From contig NZ_CP032405.1 of assembly GCF_016806065.1 (NCBI RefSeq), positions 1,888,001 to 1,952,000 of the forward strand: a DNA stretch of 64,000 bases. The letters run 5' to 3'. The notes under the pieces were generated by a model. That model worked only from the letters and a program-made list of their open reading frames with translations, did no database searches and was not told where the DNA came from. Both the position numbers and the translations under genes were made by a program. Shown piece by piece: positions 46,401-57,802 of the stretch. How positions within the stretch are numbered: position 1 is the stretch's first letter; the number at the start of each line of letters is the position of its first letter. Source of the DNA: Rhizobium rosettiformans. Its GTDB lineage: Bacteria; Pseudomonadota; Alphaproteobacteria; Rhizobiales; Rhizobiaceae.

Positions 46401-46982
46401 CAGGCCGTCCTGGTGCTCTGTCGCATCGGTATGGCGTGTGCCGAAGATCACCGCGAAGCAGGCAAGGATGAAAGCGACGATCAGTGGCAGGTCGATGAAG
46501 TAGAGATTGCCGGTCCCGATGCCGTAAGCGGTTGGATCCATGACGGCTGCGACCGAACTTGACACCGCTTTCAGCTGGAGCGCGATATAGGGAATGATGC
46601 CTACCAGGTAGATCACGGTGACAAGCATGCCGACGACAGGGTTCTTGCCGTATCGCGCTGCCACGAAGTCGGCGCCGGAGGTGATCTTTTCTGTCTTGGC
46701 GAGTTCGACGATCCGCCGCAGGATCGGCATGCCGAGCGTATACATCAGGATCGGGCCGATGTAGATCGCCATGAATTCCAGACCATGCTCGGCGGCAAGG
46801 CCCACGCCGCCGAAATAGGTCCAGGACGTGCAATAGACGGCAAGGCTCAGCGCATAGACGACCGGCCGTCCCCCCGCAGGAACGCCATGCACGCGCGTCT
46901 TCCGGTCCCCGTAGCTTGCGACGGCAAACAGGAGCAACAGGTAACCGATCGCTGACGCAACGATGATCCAGCCTGGGAACAC
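43476..46982 (-). CDS. Hybrid sensor histidine kinase with SLC5 (sodium/solute symporter) domain, CrbS/MxtR-like
   Basis: 1168 residues. The first 500 form a 12-13-span symporter-type domain (YALSLAVYCTSWTYFGGVGLAA, GLIWRRANARGAIAGLTIGF). Then come a linker (STAC-like region), a PAS domain (about 645-760, ALAQMEQGIAVFDASDRLTIWNRR), the HisKA dimerisation helix with the phospho-His in AAAGHDILQPL (H811), an HATPase (LLRRLVQNLVSNAIKYTPSG, DSGIGI) and a receiver with DYHLDDGSG (D1095). Kinases of this make-up sense carbon sources and control acetate or amino-acid use. The start is GTG at 46982 behind AGGAGG. No cognate regulator is adjacent. Confidence 0.88.
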   Translation of the reverse strand: MFPGWIIVASAIGYLLLLFAVASYGDRKTRVHGVPAGGRPVVYALSLAVYCTSWTYFGGVGLAAEHGLEFMAIYIGPILMYTLGMPILRRIVELAKTEKITSGADFVAARYGKNPVVGMLVTVIYLVGIIPYIALQLKAVSSSVAAVMDPTAYGIGTGNLYFIDLPLIVAFILACFAVIFGTRHTDATEHQDGLILAIAMESVVKLIAFWTLGVFVIWVMFDGPADLWQKATESEAVMAALTHETPPSRWLLLIALSAFAIIMLPRQFHVTVVENRTPRELKLAGILMPIYLIAINIFVLPAAIAGVLMFGGSGDADLYVLSLPLEAGSGFVSLLTFIGGFSAATAMVIVASVALAIMVSNDMVLPIFLRQKLLGRPSQREDFAKTLLHIRRTAIFGVLLLGYVYFRSADNTTGLAKIGLLSFTAIAQIAPAMFGGLIWRRANARGAIAGLTIGFLVWAYLLFLPSLGAEDHSWIASAVLGFLLPGLSMFEPQYADPLVNATIFSLLVNTLAFVIGSLSRNPRPVERIQSAIFIKRQPRSNSATRGWKTSVAVGDLKAAIARYLGNERMERSFRSYEQTVGRKLADDSPADMAFIHFSEQLLGSAIGSSSARLVLSLILQKAEDPSADTVWLLDQASEALQYNQDMMQTALAQMEQGIAVFDASDRLTIWNRRFRTLLDLPEHVGQVGFPLLDMIAILAQRGDVPAGDTQAVIRSFHQFDRPFQMVLAGGHRIIEVRCNLMPDKGLVATFSDITARVEADQALKQANETLEQRVSERTAELTRVNHALAEARAAADEANIGKTRFFAAAGHDILQPLNAARLYSSSLVERLGDSQNSALVGNIDSALESVESILGAVLDISRLDTGAMKPRFSSVPLNSLLQRIETDFAPMAREKDLKLVVMPTTLSVRSDPTLLRRLVQNLVSNAIKYTPSGRVVVGARRQGDKVVIQVTDSGIGIPSSKFRTVFKEFARLEEGMRTASGLGLGLSIVDRIAKVLQHPVELASKPGRGTTFKVVMPLDVAKPATQGVVPIDAGSRSTPALHGFRVLCIDNEPKILEGMQLLISGWGCTVECAGSIAEMDELIKSGKAPDLVIVDYHLDDGSGIGAVLRLRALTQADIPALLITADRSAEVRAEAERHSITVQHKPVRPAALRAFITQVSSQRSAAAE

Positions 46983-47183
46983 CTTTTCCTCCTCGACTGC
47001 GCCCGGTGGGGAACCTTAGGGCATGTCTGCGTCTTTTGAAATCGTTTCGAATATTGACCTTAGTCGAAAGGGAATGGCGGCCTGTGCCAAATTACCATTT
47101 TCGAAAGCGTGAAGATTGATTAACCATGATCCCGGACCGGTTGTGTGCCGGCAAATCTCGGGACCATTTAGGAGCAGGGGAAA

Positions 47184-47609
47184 ATGCTACACGAATTCAA
47201 GACATTCATCGCCCGCGGCAACGTCATGGACCTTGCCGTCGGCGTGATCATCGGCGGTGCCTTCGGTCTGATCGTCAGCTCGCTGGTTGAGGACGTCGTC
47301 ATGCCTGTTGTCGGCGTCATTTTCGGCGGCTTCGACTTTTCGAATTACTTCCTGCCCTTGAGCAGCAATGTGACGGCAAACACGCTGGCCGCCGCCCGCG
47401 AGCAGGGTGCCGTCTTCGCCTATGGCAACTTCATCACGGTCGTCATCAACTTCGTGATCCTCGCCTGGATCATCTTCCTGATGGTCAAGGGCGTGAACTC
47501 GCTGCGCAAGTCGATGGAAAAGGAAGAGCTGAAGGCCTCTGAAGCCGCTCCTCCGCCGGCTGACGTGCAGCTTCTGACTGAGATCCGCGACCTGCTGAAG
47601 ACTCGCTGA
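47184..47609 (+). CDS. mscL: Large-conductance mechanosensitive channel MscL
   Basis: 141-residue pentameric channel that opens under membrane tension and releases solutes during osmotic downshock. Hallmarks are the N-terminal [27 protein letters not shown], first span, the loop [14 protein letters not shown], the second span [22 protein letters not shown] and the charged C-terminal helix ([27 protein letters not shown]). Length fits the family. ATG at 47184 after GGAGCAGG. It has its own short transcription unit, with a hairpin at 47617. Confidence 0.96.
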   Translation: MLHEFKTFIARGNVMDLAVGVIIGGAFGLIVSSLVEDVVMPVVGVIFGGFDFSNYFLPLSSNVTANTLAAAREQGAVFAYGNFITVVINFVILAWIIFLMVKGVNSLRKSMEKEELKASEAAPPPADVQLLTEIRDLLKTR

Positions 47610-47616
47610 AACCTCT

Positions 47617-47640
47617 CTGCGATCCGGCTGCGGATCGCAG
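47617..47640 (+). other. GC hairpin after mscL
   Basis: Perfect 10-bp stem CTGCGATCCG / CGGATCGCAG with a 4-nt loop, 8 bp after the mscL stop. The sequence after it is AACCCA rather than U-rich, so it is not a canonical terminator and may stabilise the 3' end instead. Confidence 0.5.
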
Positions 47641-47740
47641 AACCCATCAGCAGGATCGATCTTGTCCTCAAGGAATATCATGGGATTTTTACCCGGTGAT
47701 CGGTTAGACAGTCGACACCGATCGAAGGAGTGAATTTCCC

Positions 47741-48910
47741 ATGGCCCTGTTGGACAGCCTCAGCCCCCGCGCGCTCGCCGCACCGGAAAGCGGTATCGTC
47801 GAGATCATCAACTACGCGCGGGGTCGCGACGGGCTTCTGCCGCTCTGGGCGGGCGAGGGCGATCTGCCGACGCCCGACTTCATCAATCGTGCGGCCAGTG
47901 AGGCCCTGCTTGGCGGGGAGACCTTCTATACCTGGCAGCGCGGTATTCCTGAACTCCGCCAGGCGCTCTCGCGCTACTACAAGCGCCACTTCACTGTCGA
48001 TCTGCCGGTCGAACATTTTTACGTCACGGCGTCTGGCATGCAGGCCATCGCGCTTGCCGTTCAGGCTCTGACCTCGCCCGGCGATGAGATGATCTATCTC
48101 TCGCCCTGCTGGCCGAACATCGTTTCGGCGATCGATCTCGCCGGCGCAAAGTCTGTTTGCGTTCCGCTTTCCTTCACCGATGGCCGCTGGGTGCTCGATC
48201 TCGATCAGCTGGAAAAGGCGATCACCCCGAAGACCAAAGCGCTCTTCATCAACACCCCGTCGAACCCGACCGGCTGGACGGCGACCCGCGAAGACTTGAA
48301 GGCCATCCTCGAGATTGCCCGCCGCCACGGCATCTGGATTCTCGCTGACGAAATCTATGCGCTCTACTATTACGGCTCGTCCGAACGGGCGCCGTCCTTC
48401 TTCGACGTGATGGAGGAGGGCGACAGGGTGATGTTTGCCAATTCCTTCTCGAAGAACTGGTCGATGACCGGCTGGCGCGTCGGCTGGATCGTTGCTCCGC
48501 CGGAGCTCGGTCAGGTGCTCGAAAACCTCATCCAGTATTCGACCTCGGGCGTCGCGCAGTTCATGCAGCGCGGTGCGGTCTTGGCCCTCGATCAGGGAGA
48601 CGAATTCATACGGGAGAATATTGCGCGCGCCACCGCCTCGCGAGATATCCTATGCGATGCCCTGATCGCCACCAACAGGGTCGAGACCTTGAAGCCGGAA
48701 GGCGCGCTCTATGCCTTCCTGAAGATCGATGGCATCACCGATAGCCGCAGGGCGGCCCTTGATATCGTCGACAAGACCGGCGTCGGGATGGCACCGGGCA
48801 CGGCCTTCGGCGAGGGTGGCCTTCCGTTCCTAAGGGCCTGCTTCCTGCGCAACCCCGCCCATATCGAAGACGCAGCCGAGCGTCTCAGCGGCTATATCAA
48901 GGCGCTCTGA
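47741..48910 (+). CDS. Class I/II pyridoxal-phosphate aminotransferase
   Basis: 389-residue fold type I aminotransferase. PLP motifs: FINTPSNPTGW for the substrate-binding region, LADEIYALYYYG with the PLP-contacting Asp/Tyr, and the Schiff-base lysine in ANSFSKNWSMTGWRVGWIVAPPEL. The C-terminal region GMAPGTAFGEGGLPFLRACF has the conserved arginine that binds the substrate carboxylate. It resembles the aspartate/aromatic/alanine aminotransferase group, but the exact substrate is unclear. The start ATG has AAGGAG 7 bp upstream. It stands alone. Confidence 0.88.
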   Translation: MALLDSLSPRALAAPESGIVEIINYARGRDGLLPLWAGEGDLPTPDFINRAASEALLGGETFYTWQRGIPELRQALSRYYKRHFTVDLPVEHFYVTASGMQAIALAVQALTSPGDEMIYLSPCWPNIVSAIDLAGAKSVCVPLSFTDGRWVLDLDQLEKAITPKTKALFINTPSNPTGWTATREDLKAILEIARRHGIWILADEIYALYYYGSSERAPSFFDVMEEGDRVMFANSFSKNWSMTGWRVGWIVAPPELGQVLENLIQYSTSGVAQFMQRGAVLALDQGDEFIRENIARATASRDILCDALIATNRVETLKPEGALYAFLKIDGITDSRRAALDIVDKTGVGMAPGTAFGEGGLPFLRACFLRNPAHIEDAAERLSGYIKAL

Positions 48911-48949
48911 TCTCCCCACACGATGGGGTGGTGAATTGATAAAATTTGA

Positions 48950-49003
48950 CTGAAACGGCTTACTCGAACTTTACGAAGAATTCGAATAGGTGAGCCGTTT
49001 CAG
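48950..49003. repeat. Long inverted repeat between the aminotransferase and galE genes
   Basis: Arms CTGAAACGGCTTAC (48950-48963) and GTGAGCCGTTTCAG (48990-49003) pair over 14 bp with one wobble. The 26-nt centre contains another short pair, TCGAA (48964-48968) and TTCGA (48981-48985). It lies 82 bp upstream of the galE ATG and 40 bp after the aminotransferase stop. No U-tract follows, so it is not a normal terminator. Confidence 0.7.
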
Positions 49004-49085
49004 TGGCTTGGAGGCTTTCGATAAGTACTCCGTAAGATGCGCGTGCTTTTCATGTCCCGATAAGAAGAACACGGGAAGAAAAGTC

Positions 49086-50117
49086 ATGGCGATCTTGGTG
49101 ACAGGTGGCGCAGGCTTCATTGGCAGCCATATGGTCTGGGCTCTCCTCGATGCCGGGGAAGAGGTGGTCGTGGTCGACCGGCTGTCCACGGGCTTTCGTT
49201 GGGCCGTTGCGCCCCAGGCACGTTTTTATCTGGGCGATATCGCCAAGCCGACTGTCCTCAAGCAGATCTTCGCCGAGAACGACATTGAGGCGATCATCCA
49301 TTTCGCAGGCTCGATCGTCGTGCCGGAATCGATCGCCAATCCCCTGAGCTATTACGAGAACAACACCGAAAACACCCGCCGTCTCTTGTCGGCCGCCGTC
49401 AAGGCGGGGATCGACAAGGTCATCTTCTCGTCGACGGCGGCGGTCTACGGTCTGCCGGACAAGCCGCTGCCGGTGCGGGAGGATGCGCCACTGCGGCCGG
49501 AATCGCCCTATGGGCAATCCAAGCTGATGAGCGAAATGATGCTACGCGATACGGCGCGCGCCCACGGTCTCTGCTACGTGGCGCTGCGCTATTTCAACGT
49601 CGCCGGTGCCGATGTGCAGGGGCGCGCCGGAAATTCCGCCGTCGGTGCCACGCATCTGCTCAAGGTGGCCTGTGAGGCAGCGCTCGGCAAACGTTCCTCG
49701 ATGTCTGTCTATGGCACTGACTACGACACCCCAGATGGCACGGGTGTGCGGGACTACATTCACATCAACGACCTCGTGGATGCCCATCTCCAGGCGTTGC
49801 GATACTTGCGAAAGGGTGGCGGGCCCCTGGTGGCCAACTGCGGCTACGGCAAGGGATACTCGGTGCTCGACATCATCGAAGCGGTGCGTCGTGCCACCAA
49901 CGCCGATTTCCGGGTCGATTACGCGCCACGCCGTCCCGGCGACGCGTCGCTTGTCGTGGCGGACTCCACATTGGCGAAGCAGGTTCTGGAGTGGACGCCG
50001 CGCCATGACGACCTGGGCGTCATCGTCAATACGGCGCTTGCGTGGGAACGGCGGCTTGAGGAGCAGGCCACCCCTGATATCGACGATCTTCGCCGCCGGC
50101 TTGCCAGCGGTTTCTAG
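49086..50117 (+). CDS. galE: UDP-glucose 4-epimerase GalE
   Basis: 343-residue short-chain dehydrogenase/reductase of the extended class that interconverts UDP-glucose and UDP-galactose, supplying galactose for exopolysaccharide and LPS. The NAD loop is VTGGAGFIGSHMVWALLDAG; then HFAGSIVVPESI, the catalytic Ser/Thr in SSTAAVYG, and Tyr-Lys in SPYGQSKLMSE. VRDYIHINDLVDAH is conserved. The C-terminal ARRPGDASLVVAD is typical. The ATG at 49086 is the true start; the frame is open from 48990 but crosses the inverted repeat. A strong terminator follows. Confidence 0.94.
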   Translation: MAILVTGGAGFIGSHMVWALLDAGEEVVVVDRLSTGFRWAVAPQARFYLGDIAKPTVLKQIFAENDIEAIIHFAGSIVVPESIANPLSYYENNTENTRRLLSAAVKAGIDKVIFSSTAAVYGLPDKPLPVREDAPLRPESPYGQSKLMSEMMLRDTARAHGLCYVALRYFNVAGADVQGRAGNSAVGATHLLKVACEAALGKRSSMSVYGTDYDTPDGTGVRDYIHINDLVDAHLQALRYLRKGGGPLVANCGYGKGYSVLDIIEAVRRATNADFRVDYAPRRPGDASLVVADSTLAKQVLEWTPRHDDLGVIVNTALAWERRLEEQATPDIDDLRRRLASGF

Positions 50118-50142
50118 ACGCATGGTTCGTTGCGCCAGAAGG

Positions 50143-50173
50143 CACCGCCCCGGTTCGCCGGGGCGGTGTTTTG
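50143..50173 (+). terminator. Strong terminator after galE
   Basis: Perfect 11-bp stem CACCGCCCCGG / CCGGGGCGGTG with a TTCG loop and TTTTG after it, 25 bp past the galE stop. Confidence 0.92.
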
Positions 50174-50310
50174 ATTTGACGCGAATGTTGTCCGCCATAG
50201 CAATCTCTAATTGACGTGGATCAAGTTCGCCGACCGTCCAGGCGTCTATGTCTATGCCGTCCTGGTGAAGCCGATGTCCGGCGATGGCAGGCGGATCTCG
50301 GAGATGGCGG

Positions 50311-51381
50311 ATGGCAAAGCGTCAAAGCGGCTGGCTGATCGCATTGCTGCTGATCGTGGTTGGCGGCGGCGCCTATTATGGCTGGAAGACCTTTGAGGGT
50401 GATGGCCTGCCGGCCAACATCGCGCACGGCAATGGTCGCATCGAGGCTGTGGAAATCGACATATCCACGAAGACCGGCGGCCGGGTGAAGGACATTCTCG
50501 TCGACGAAGGTGATTTCGTCAGCGCCGGGCAGGTGCTGGCTCTGATGGACACGAACCAGCTCGATGCCCATCGCCGCCAGGCCGTGGCCGAGCACCGCCG
50601 CACGCTCGTCGCCGTCGATACCGCCAGAAGCGTCGTTGCCCAGCGGGAGGCCGAGCGCGAGGCAGCCCTTGCGACTGTTTCCCAGCGCGAAGCTCAGTTG
50701 AACGCCGCAGAAACCACCCTTGCCCGCACGGAACGGCTGATGGAAAGCCGCACCACGAGCCAGCAGGTGGTCGATGACGGCCGTGCTGCAACCGCAAGCG
50801 CCCGTGCAGCTCTTGCCGCGTCGAAAGCGCAAGTGGCGGCCTCGGAGGCGGCGATCGGTGCGGCCCGGGCCCAGGTGATTGATGCTGAAGCCGCTGTTGC
50901 TGCCGCTTCGGCCGCAATCGAAAGCATAGATGCCGACATTGCCGACAGCACACTCAGGGCGCCGAGAGATGGTCGCGTGCAATACCGCGTTGCCCAGCTC
51001 GGCGAAGTTCTGGGCGCAGGCGGTCGCGTCTTGAACATCGTCGATCTCTCCGATGTTTACATGGCCTTCTTCCTGCCGACGGCAGAGGTGGGGCGCATCG
51101 CGCTCGGAAGCGAAGCCCGCATAGTGCTCGACGCCGCCGCGGCCTATACCATTCCGGCCAGGATCAGTTTCGTTGCCGATGTCGCGCAGTTCACGCCCAA
51201 GACGGTGGAAACCGACGAGGAGCGACAGAAGCTGATGTTCCGCGTCAAGGCGAAGATCCCCGAGGCCTTGCTCAAGAAGTACATCCAGCAGGTCAAAACA
51301 GGCCTGCCAGGGATCGCCTATGTCAATCTCGATCCTGCTGCTCCCTGGCCCGAGAGCCTGACGACGACACTGGTGCAGTGA
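50311..51381 (+). CDS. HlyD-family periplasmic adaptor of an ABC exporter
   Basis: 356-residue membrane-fusion protein. One N-terminal span ([19 protein letters not shown]), lipoyl half [40 protein letters not shown], a long alpha-hairpin rich in Ala/Glu/Arg (residues about 80-210) and the second lipoyl half [34 protein letters not shown]. It links an inner-membrane ABC exporter to an outer-membrane channel. The ATG at 50311 is behind GGAG. The next gene, an RbbA-like ATPase/permease, starts 2 bp after the stop. Confidence 0.9.
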   Translation: MAKRQSGWLIALLLIVVGGGAYYGWKTFEGDGLPANIAHGNGRIEAVEIDISTKTGGRVKDILVDEGDFVSAGQVLALMDTNQLDAHRRQAVAEHRRTLVAVDTARSVVAQREAEREAALATVSQREAQLNAAETTLARTERLMESRTTSQQVVDDGRAATASARAALAASKAQVAASEAAIGAARAQVIDAEAAVAAASAAIESIDADIADSTLRAPRDGRVQYRVAQLGEVLGAGGRVLNIVDLSDVYMAFFLPTAEVGRIALGSEARIVLDAAAAYTIPARISFVADVAQFTPKTVETDEERQKLMFRVKAKIPEALLKKYIQQVKTGLPGIAYVNLDPAAPWPESLTTTLVQ

Positions 51382-51382
51382 C

Positions 51383-54160
51383 ATGAACGGTGTGGCGCAA
51401 ACTCGATCGGACGATCCTGTCGTGCGCCTTGAAGGGGTGAGCCTCGCCTACGGCAAGACGCTGGCGCTGAACGATGTCTCGCTGGATGTGCCGGCAGGCC
51501 GTATGGTTGGTTTGATCGGCCCTGACGGTGTCGGCAAGTCGAGCCTCCTGTCGCTCATCTCCGGCGCCCGCAGGATCCAGACAGGTCGGGTCGAGGCCTT
51601 CGGAGGCGACATGGCGCGTGCCTCGCACCGACGCAAATCCTGCCCGCGCATCGCCTATATGCCGCAAGGACTGGGCAAGAACCTTTATCCGACGCTCTCG
51701 GTCTTCGAAAATGTCGAATTTTTCGGCCGCCTGTTCGGCCAGGACCGCCGCGAGCGCGAGCGACGCATTGCCGGCCTCTTGCACGCCACCGGCCTGACGC
51801 CCTTCGCTGATCGTCCGGCAGGGAAGTTATCGGGCGGCATGAAACAGAAGCTCGGTCTCTGCTGCGCCCTTATTCACGATCCCGATCTTCTGATCCTTGA
51901 TGAACCGACGACCGGCGTCGACCCTTTATCACGCCGGCAGTTCTGGGAACTGATCGACGGCATCAGGGCCGACCGTCCCGGCATGAGCGTCATCGTGGCG
52001 ACCGCCTACATGGAAGAGGCCGAGCGCTTCGACTGGCTGGTCGCCATGGACGGCGGGCGCATACTGGATACGGGGACTCCGGACGAGTTGCGGAAGAGAA
52101 CGGCAACCACGACACTCGATGCTGCCTTCGTCGCCTTGCTGCCTCAGGAGAAGCGCGGTCGAAACGAACCGCTGCGGATTGCGAAACGGTCTGAGGCGGA
52201 TGGCGGCGACATCGCGATCCGTGCGGATCATCTGACCATGCGCTTCGGTGATTTCACCGCCGTCGATGATGTCAGTTTCGAGATCCCGCGCGGCGAGATC
52301 TTCGGTTTTCTCGGCTCGAACGGCTGCGGCAAGACGACGACGATGAAAATGCTGACGGGGCTGCTGGCCGCGACCGAGGGCAGGGCGGAGGTCTTCGGCC
52401 ATCCCGTCGATCCCAAGGACATCGCGATCCGTCGCCGCGTCGGCTATATGAGCCAGGCCTTCTCGCTGTACGGCGAGCTGACGCTTCGGCAGAACCTCGA
52501 ATTGCATGGCCGTCTCTTCGGGATGGCGGATGCCGAAATTGGGCCGCGGCTGGAGGAACTGGCGAACCGATTTGGCTTGGTCGAGACGCTGGAAGAACTG
52601 CCCGATGCTCTGCCGCTCGGGATGCGCCAGAGGCTGTCGCTCGCCGTCGCCTTGATCCACCGTCCCGACATCCTGATCCTCGACGAACCCACATCGGGTG
52701 TGGATCCGGTGGCGCGTGACGGCTTTTGGGCTCTGCTGGCCGACCTCTCCCGGCGCGACAGCGTGACCATCTTCGTCTCGACCCATTTCATGAACGAGGC
52801 GGCACTGTGCGACAGGATCTCGCTGATGCATGCCGGCAAGGTTCTGGTCACCGATAGGCCCGAGGCAATCGTTTCAAGCTGTGGCGCCGAAAACCTGGAG
52901 CAGGCCTTCATCCATCATCTGGAACAGGCGATCGGCGAAGAAGTCGTGCCCACTTTTCGCTCTGGCGAGGTTGAAGACGCTGCAATCTCAGCGCCCGCGC
53001 CATCGACGGAAGTGAAAGGTCATCGCCCGCTTCTTGATCGCCGTCGGCTGCTCGCTTTCAGCCGTCGCGAAGCGTTGGAGCTTGTCCGTGACCCCATTCG
53101 AGCCACGCTTGCCATGCTCGGCAGCCTCATTCTGATGTTCGTCATCGGCTATGGCATCAATCTCGATGTCGAGAACCTGACCTTCGCGGCTCTCGACCGC
53201 GACGACACGGTCTTGAGCCGGGAATATATCGCGGAGATCGCCGGTTCCCGATACTTTATCGAGCGGCCGCCGCTGACCGACTACCAGGAGCTCGATCGCC
53301 GCATGCGCGCCGGCGACATCAGCCTCGCGATCGAGATCCCTCCCGGCTTCGGCCGCGATCTGGCTCGTGGCAATCGCGCTGTCGATGTGGGGGCCTGGAT
53401 CGACGGAGCGATGCCGGCTCGGGCCGAAACCGTCTCGGGTTATGTCCAGGGCATGCATGCAAGCTGGCTCGCCCGCAAGGCCCGCGAACTTTACGGCGAC
53501 AAAGCCACTCTGGCGCCTTTCGAGATCGAATTGCGCTATCGCTACAATCCGAATGTGGAAAGCCTGGTTTCGATGGTTCCGGCTGTGATCCCGCTCCTGC
53601 TGATGCTCATTCCGGCCATGCTGTCGGTGTTGAGCGTGGTGCGTGAGAAGGAACTCGGTTCGATCATCAACTTCTACGTCACGCCTGTGACGCGTCTCGA
53701 ATTCTTGCTCGGCAAACAACTGCCCTATATCGGCATCGCCTTCCTGAATTTCCTGATCCTAACCGCCTTCGCCATCTTCGGCTTCCAGGTGCCGCTCACC
53801 GGAAGCTTTGCGGTTTTGGCGCTGGGAGCCTCGCTCTACGTCTTTGCCGCAACCGCGCTCGGTCTCCTCCTGTCGAGCTTCATGAAGAGCCAGATCTCCG
53901 CGATCTTCGGCACGACGCTGATCACGATCATCCCGGCAGTCCAGTTTTCCGGCATGCTGTCGCCCGTCTCCGCCCTGCAGGGGGCAGGGGCTCTGATCGG
54001 GCAGATCTATCCTGCGAGCCATTTTGTCACCATCTCGCGCGGTGTCTTCTCCAAAGGCCTGACCTTCGCTGATCTCGAGCCTCAACTGCTGGCGCTGGCA
54101 ATCATTGGTCCGCTCCTGCTGCTCGCAGGCACCTTCCTCCTCAAGAAGCAGGCGGTGTGA
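51383..54160 (+). CDS. ABC transporter ATP-binding/permease fusion (RbbA/YhiH-like)
   Basis: 925 residues with two ABC ATPase domains and a fused ABC-2 permease. ATPase 1: [33 protein letters not shown]. ATPase 2: GSNGCGKTT, a degenerate signature [15 protein letters not shown], and [13 protein letters not shown]. The C-terminal part (about 550-925) has one span, a large external loop and five further spans ([38 protein letters not shown]). Partners of this design export small molecules with a HlyD adaptor. The 3' gap to the next permease is 3 bp, so all three genes form one operon. Confidence 0.9.
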   Translation: MNGVAQTRSDDPVVRLEGVSLAYGKTLALNDVSLDVPAGRMVGLIGPDGVGKSSLLSLISGARRIQTGRVEAFGGDMARASHRRKSCPRIAYMPQGLGKNLYPTLSVFENVEFFGRLFGQDRRERERRIAGLLHATGLTPFADRPAGKLSGGMKQKLGLCCALIHDPDLLILDEPTTGVDPLSRRQFWELIDGIRADRPGMSVIVATAYMEEAERFDWLVAMDGGRILDTGTPDELRKRTATTTLDAAFVALLPQEKRGRNEPLRIAKRSEADGGDIAIRADHLTMRFGDFTAVDDVSFEIPRGEIFGFLGSNGCGKTTTMKMLTGLLAATEGRAEVFGHPVDPKDIAIRRRVGYMSQAFSLYGELTLRQNLELHGRLFGMADAEIGPRLEELANRFGLVETLEELPDALPLGMRQRLSLAVALIHRPDILILDEPTSGVDPVARDGFWALLADLSRRDSVTIFVSTHFMNEAALCDRISLMHAGKVLVTDRPEAIVSSCGAENLEQAFIHHLEQAIGEEVVPTFRSGEVEDAAISAPAPSTEVKGHRPLLDRRRLLAFSRREALELVRDPIRATLAMLGSLILMFVIGYGINLDVENLTFAALDRDDTVLSREYIAEIAGSRYFIERPPLTDYQELDRRMRAGDISLAIEIPPGFGRDLARGNRAVDVGAWIDGAMPARAETVSGYVQGMHASWLARKARELYGDKATLAPFEIELRYRYNPNVESLVSMVPAVIPLLLMLIPAMLSVLSVVREKELGSIINFYVTPVTRLEFLLGKQLPYIGIAFLNFLILTAFAIFGFQVPLTGSFAVLALGASLYVFAATALGLLLSSFMKSQISAIFGTTLITIIPAVQFSGMLSPVSALQGAGALIGQIYPASHFVTISRGVFSKGLTFADLEPQLLALAIIGPLLLLAGTFLLKKQAV

Positions 54161-54163
54161 CCC

Positions 54164-55276
54164 ATGCGGCTGGCAAACATTCTTGAGCTCGGCATCAAGG
54201 AACTGCGCGGCCTCGCCCGAGACCCCGCCCTGCTCTTCCTGATCGTCTACGCCTTCACTCTGAACATCTACACCGCCGCCACCGCAGAGCCAGAGACGCT
54301 GAACAAGGCGGCGGTGGCGATTGTCGACGAGGATCGCTCACAGGTATCGGCCCGTATCGAAAGCGCTCTCTACCCGCCTTATTTCCTGCCCCCGCAGATG
54401 ATCACACCGGCCGAGATCGATCCCCGCATGAATGCCGGCCTCGACACCTTCGTACTCGATATCCCGCCCGGTTTTCAGCGCGATCTTCTGGCCGGCCGCA
54501 GCCCGCAGATCCAGCTCAATGTAGATGCGACCCAGATGACCCAGGCCTTTTCCGGCGGCAGGTACATTCAGGAAATCGTCACGCGCGAGGTGACGGATTT
54601 CCTCAGCCGGGGAGACCCAGCGGATCAGGCGAGCGTCGGTCTGTCGCTCCGGGCACGCTTCAATCCCGAGCTCGACAAAGGCTGGTTCGGATCGATCAAT
54701 GAAGTCATTTCCGCCGTCACCATGCTGTCGATCATCCTGACCGGGGCGGCCCTGATCAGGGAGCGAGAGCACGGCACGATCGAACATCTCCTCGTCATGC
54801 CGGTCACGCCTGCGGAAATCATGCTGAGCAAGATCTGGTCGATGGGCCTGGTCGTGCTGCTGGCGACGATGTTCTCGCTCTTCGTCGTCGTGCACGGCGC
54901 GCTAAACGTGCCCCTTCAGGGCTCCATGACCCTTTTCCTCATCGGGGCAGCGCTACAACTGGTTGCCGCGACATCCATGGGCATCTTCCTCGCCACGGTC
55001 GCCGGGTCGATGCCGCAGTTCGGTTTGTTGCTGATGCTGGTTCTTCTGCCGTTGCAGATCCTGTCGGGCGGCATGACGCCCCGTGAAAGCATGCCCGAGG
55101 TGATCCAGTGGATCATGTCGGCGGCACCCAACACGCACTTCGTCATCATGGCCCAGGCGGTTCTCTTCAGGGATGCCGGGCTCGATGTCGTCTGGCCGCA
55201 GATCCTGGCGCTGCTCGCGATCTCGGCCGTGTTCTTCGTCCTGTCCCTGCGCCGCTTTCGCGCCTTCCTGCGCTAA
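54164..55276 (+). CDS. ABC-2 type permease (YhhJ-like)
   Basis: 370-residue permease: one N-terminal span (DPALLFLIVYAFTLNIYTAATAEP), a large periplasmic domain (DEDRSQVSARIESALYPPYFLPP) and five C-terminal spans with INEVISAVTMLSIILTGAALIREREHGTIEHLLVMPVTPAEIMLSKI, a signature region of ABC-2 permeases. It completes the HlyD-RbbA-YhhJ set. The transported compound cannot be told from sequence. The operon ends at a bidirectional terminator shared with katG. Confidence 0.9.
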   Translation: MRLANILELGIKELRGLARDPALLFLIVYAFTLNIYTAATAEPETLNKAAVAIVDEDRSQVSARIESALYPPYFLPPQMITPAEIDPRMNAGLDTFVLDIPPGFQRDLLAGRSPQIQLNVDATQMTQAFSGGRYIQEIVTREVTDFLSRGDPADQASVGLSLRARFNPELDKGWFGSINEVISAVTMLSIILTGAALIREREHGTIEHLLVMPVTPAEIMLSKIWSMGLVVLLATMFSLFVVVHGALNVPLQGSMTLFLIGAALQLVAATSMGIFLATVAGSMPQFGLLLMLVLLPLQILSGGMTPRESMPEVIQWIMSAAPNTHFVIMAQAVLFRDAGLDVVWPQILALLAISAVFFVLSLRRFRAFLR

Positions 55277-55285
55277 AACAGCAAA

Positions 55286-55315
55286 AAGCCGGAGAGGCGG
55301 CTGCATCTCCGGCTT
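55286..55315. terminator. Bidirectional terminator between the exporter operon and katG
   Basis: Perfect 10-bp stem AAGCCGGAGA / TCTCCGGCTT. On the plus strand it is followed by CTTCTT; on the minus strand, reading from katG, the stem is followed by TTTGC, which is a better U-tract. It serves both convergent units. Confidence 0.82.
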
Positions 55316-55363
55316 CTTCTAGCGGTTCCGAGCCTCGGGGCACGAGGCTCGTTGCCGTAGCTT

Positions 55364-57802
<2,439 letters not shown>

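Noticed and set aside
47617..47640. Rho-independent terminator after mscL
   Set aside because: Good stem but no U-tract, so listed only as a hairpin.
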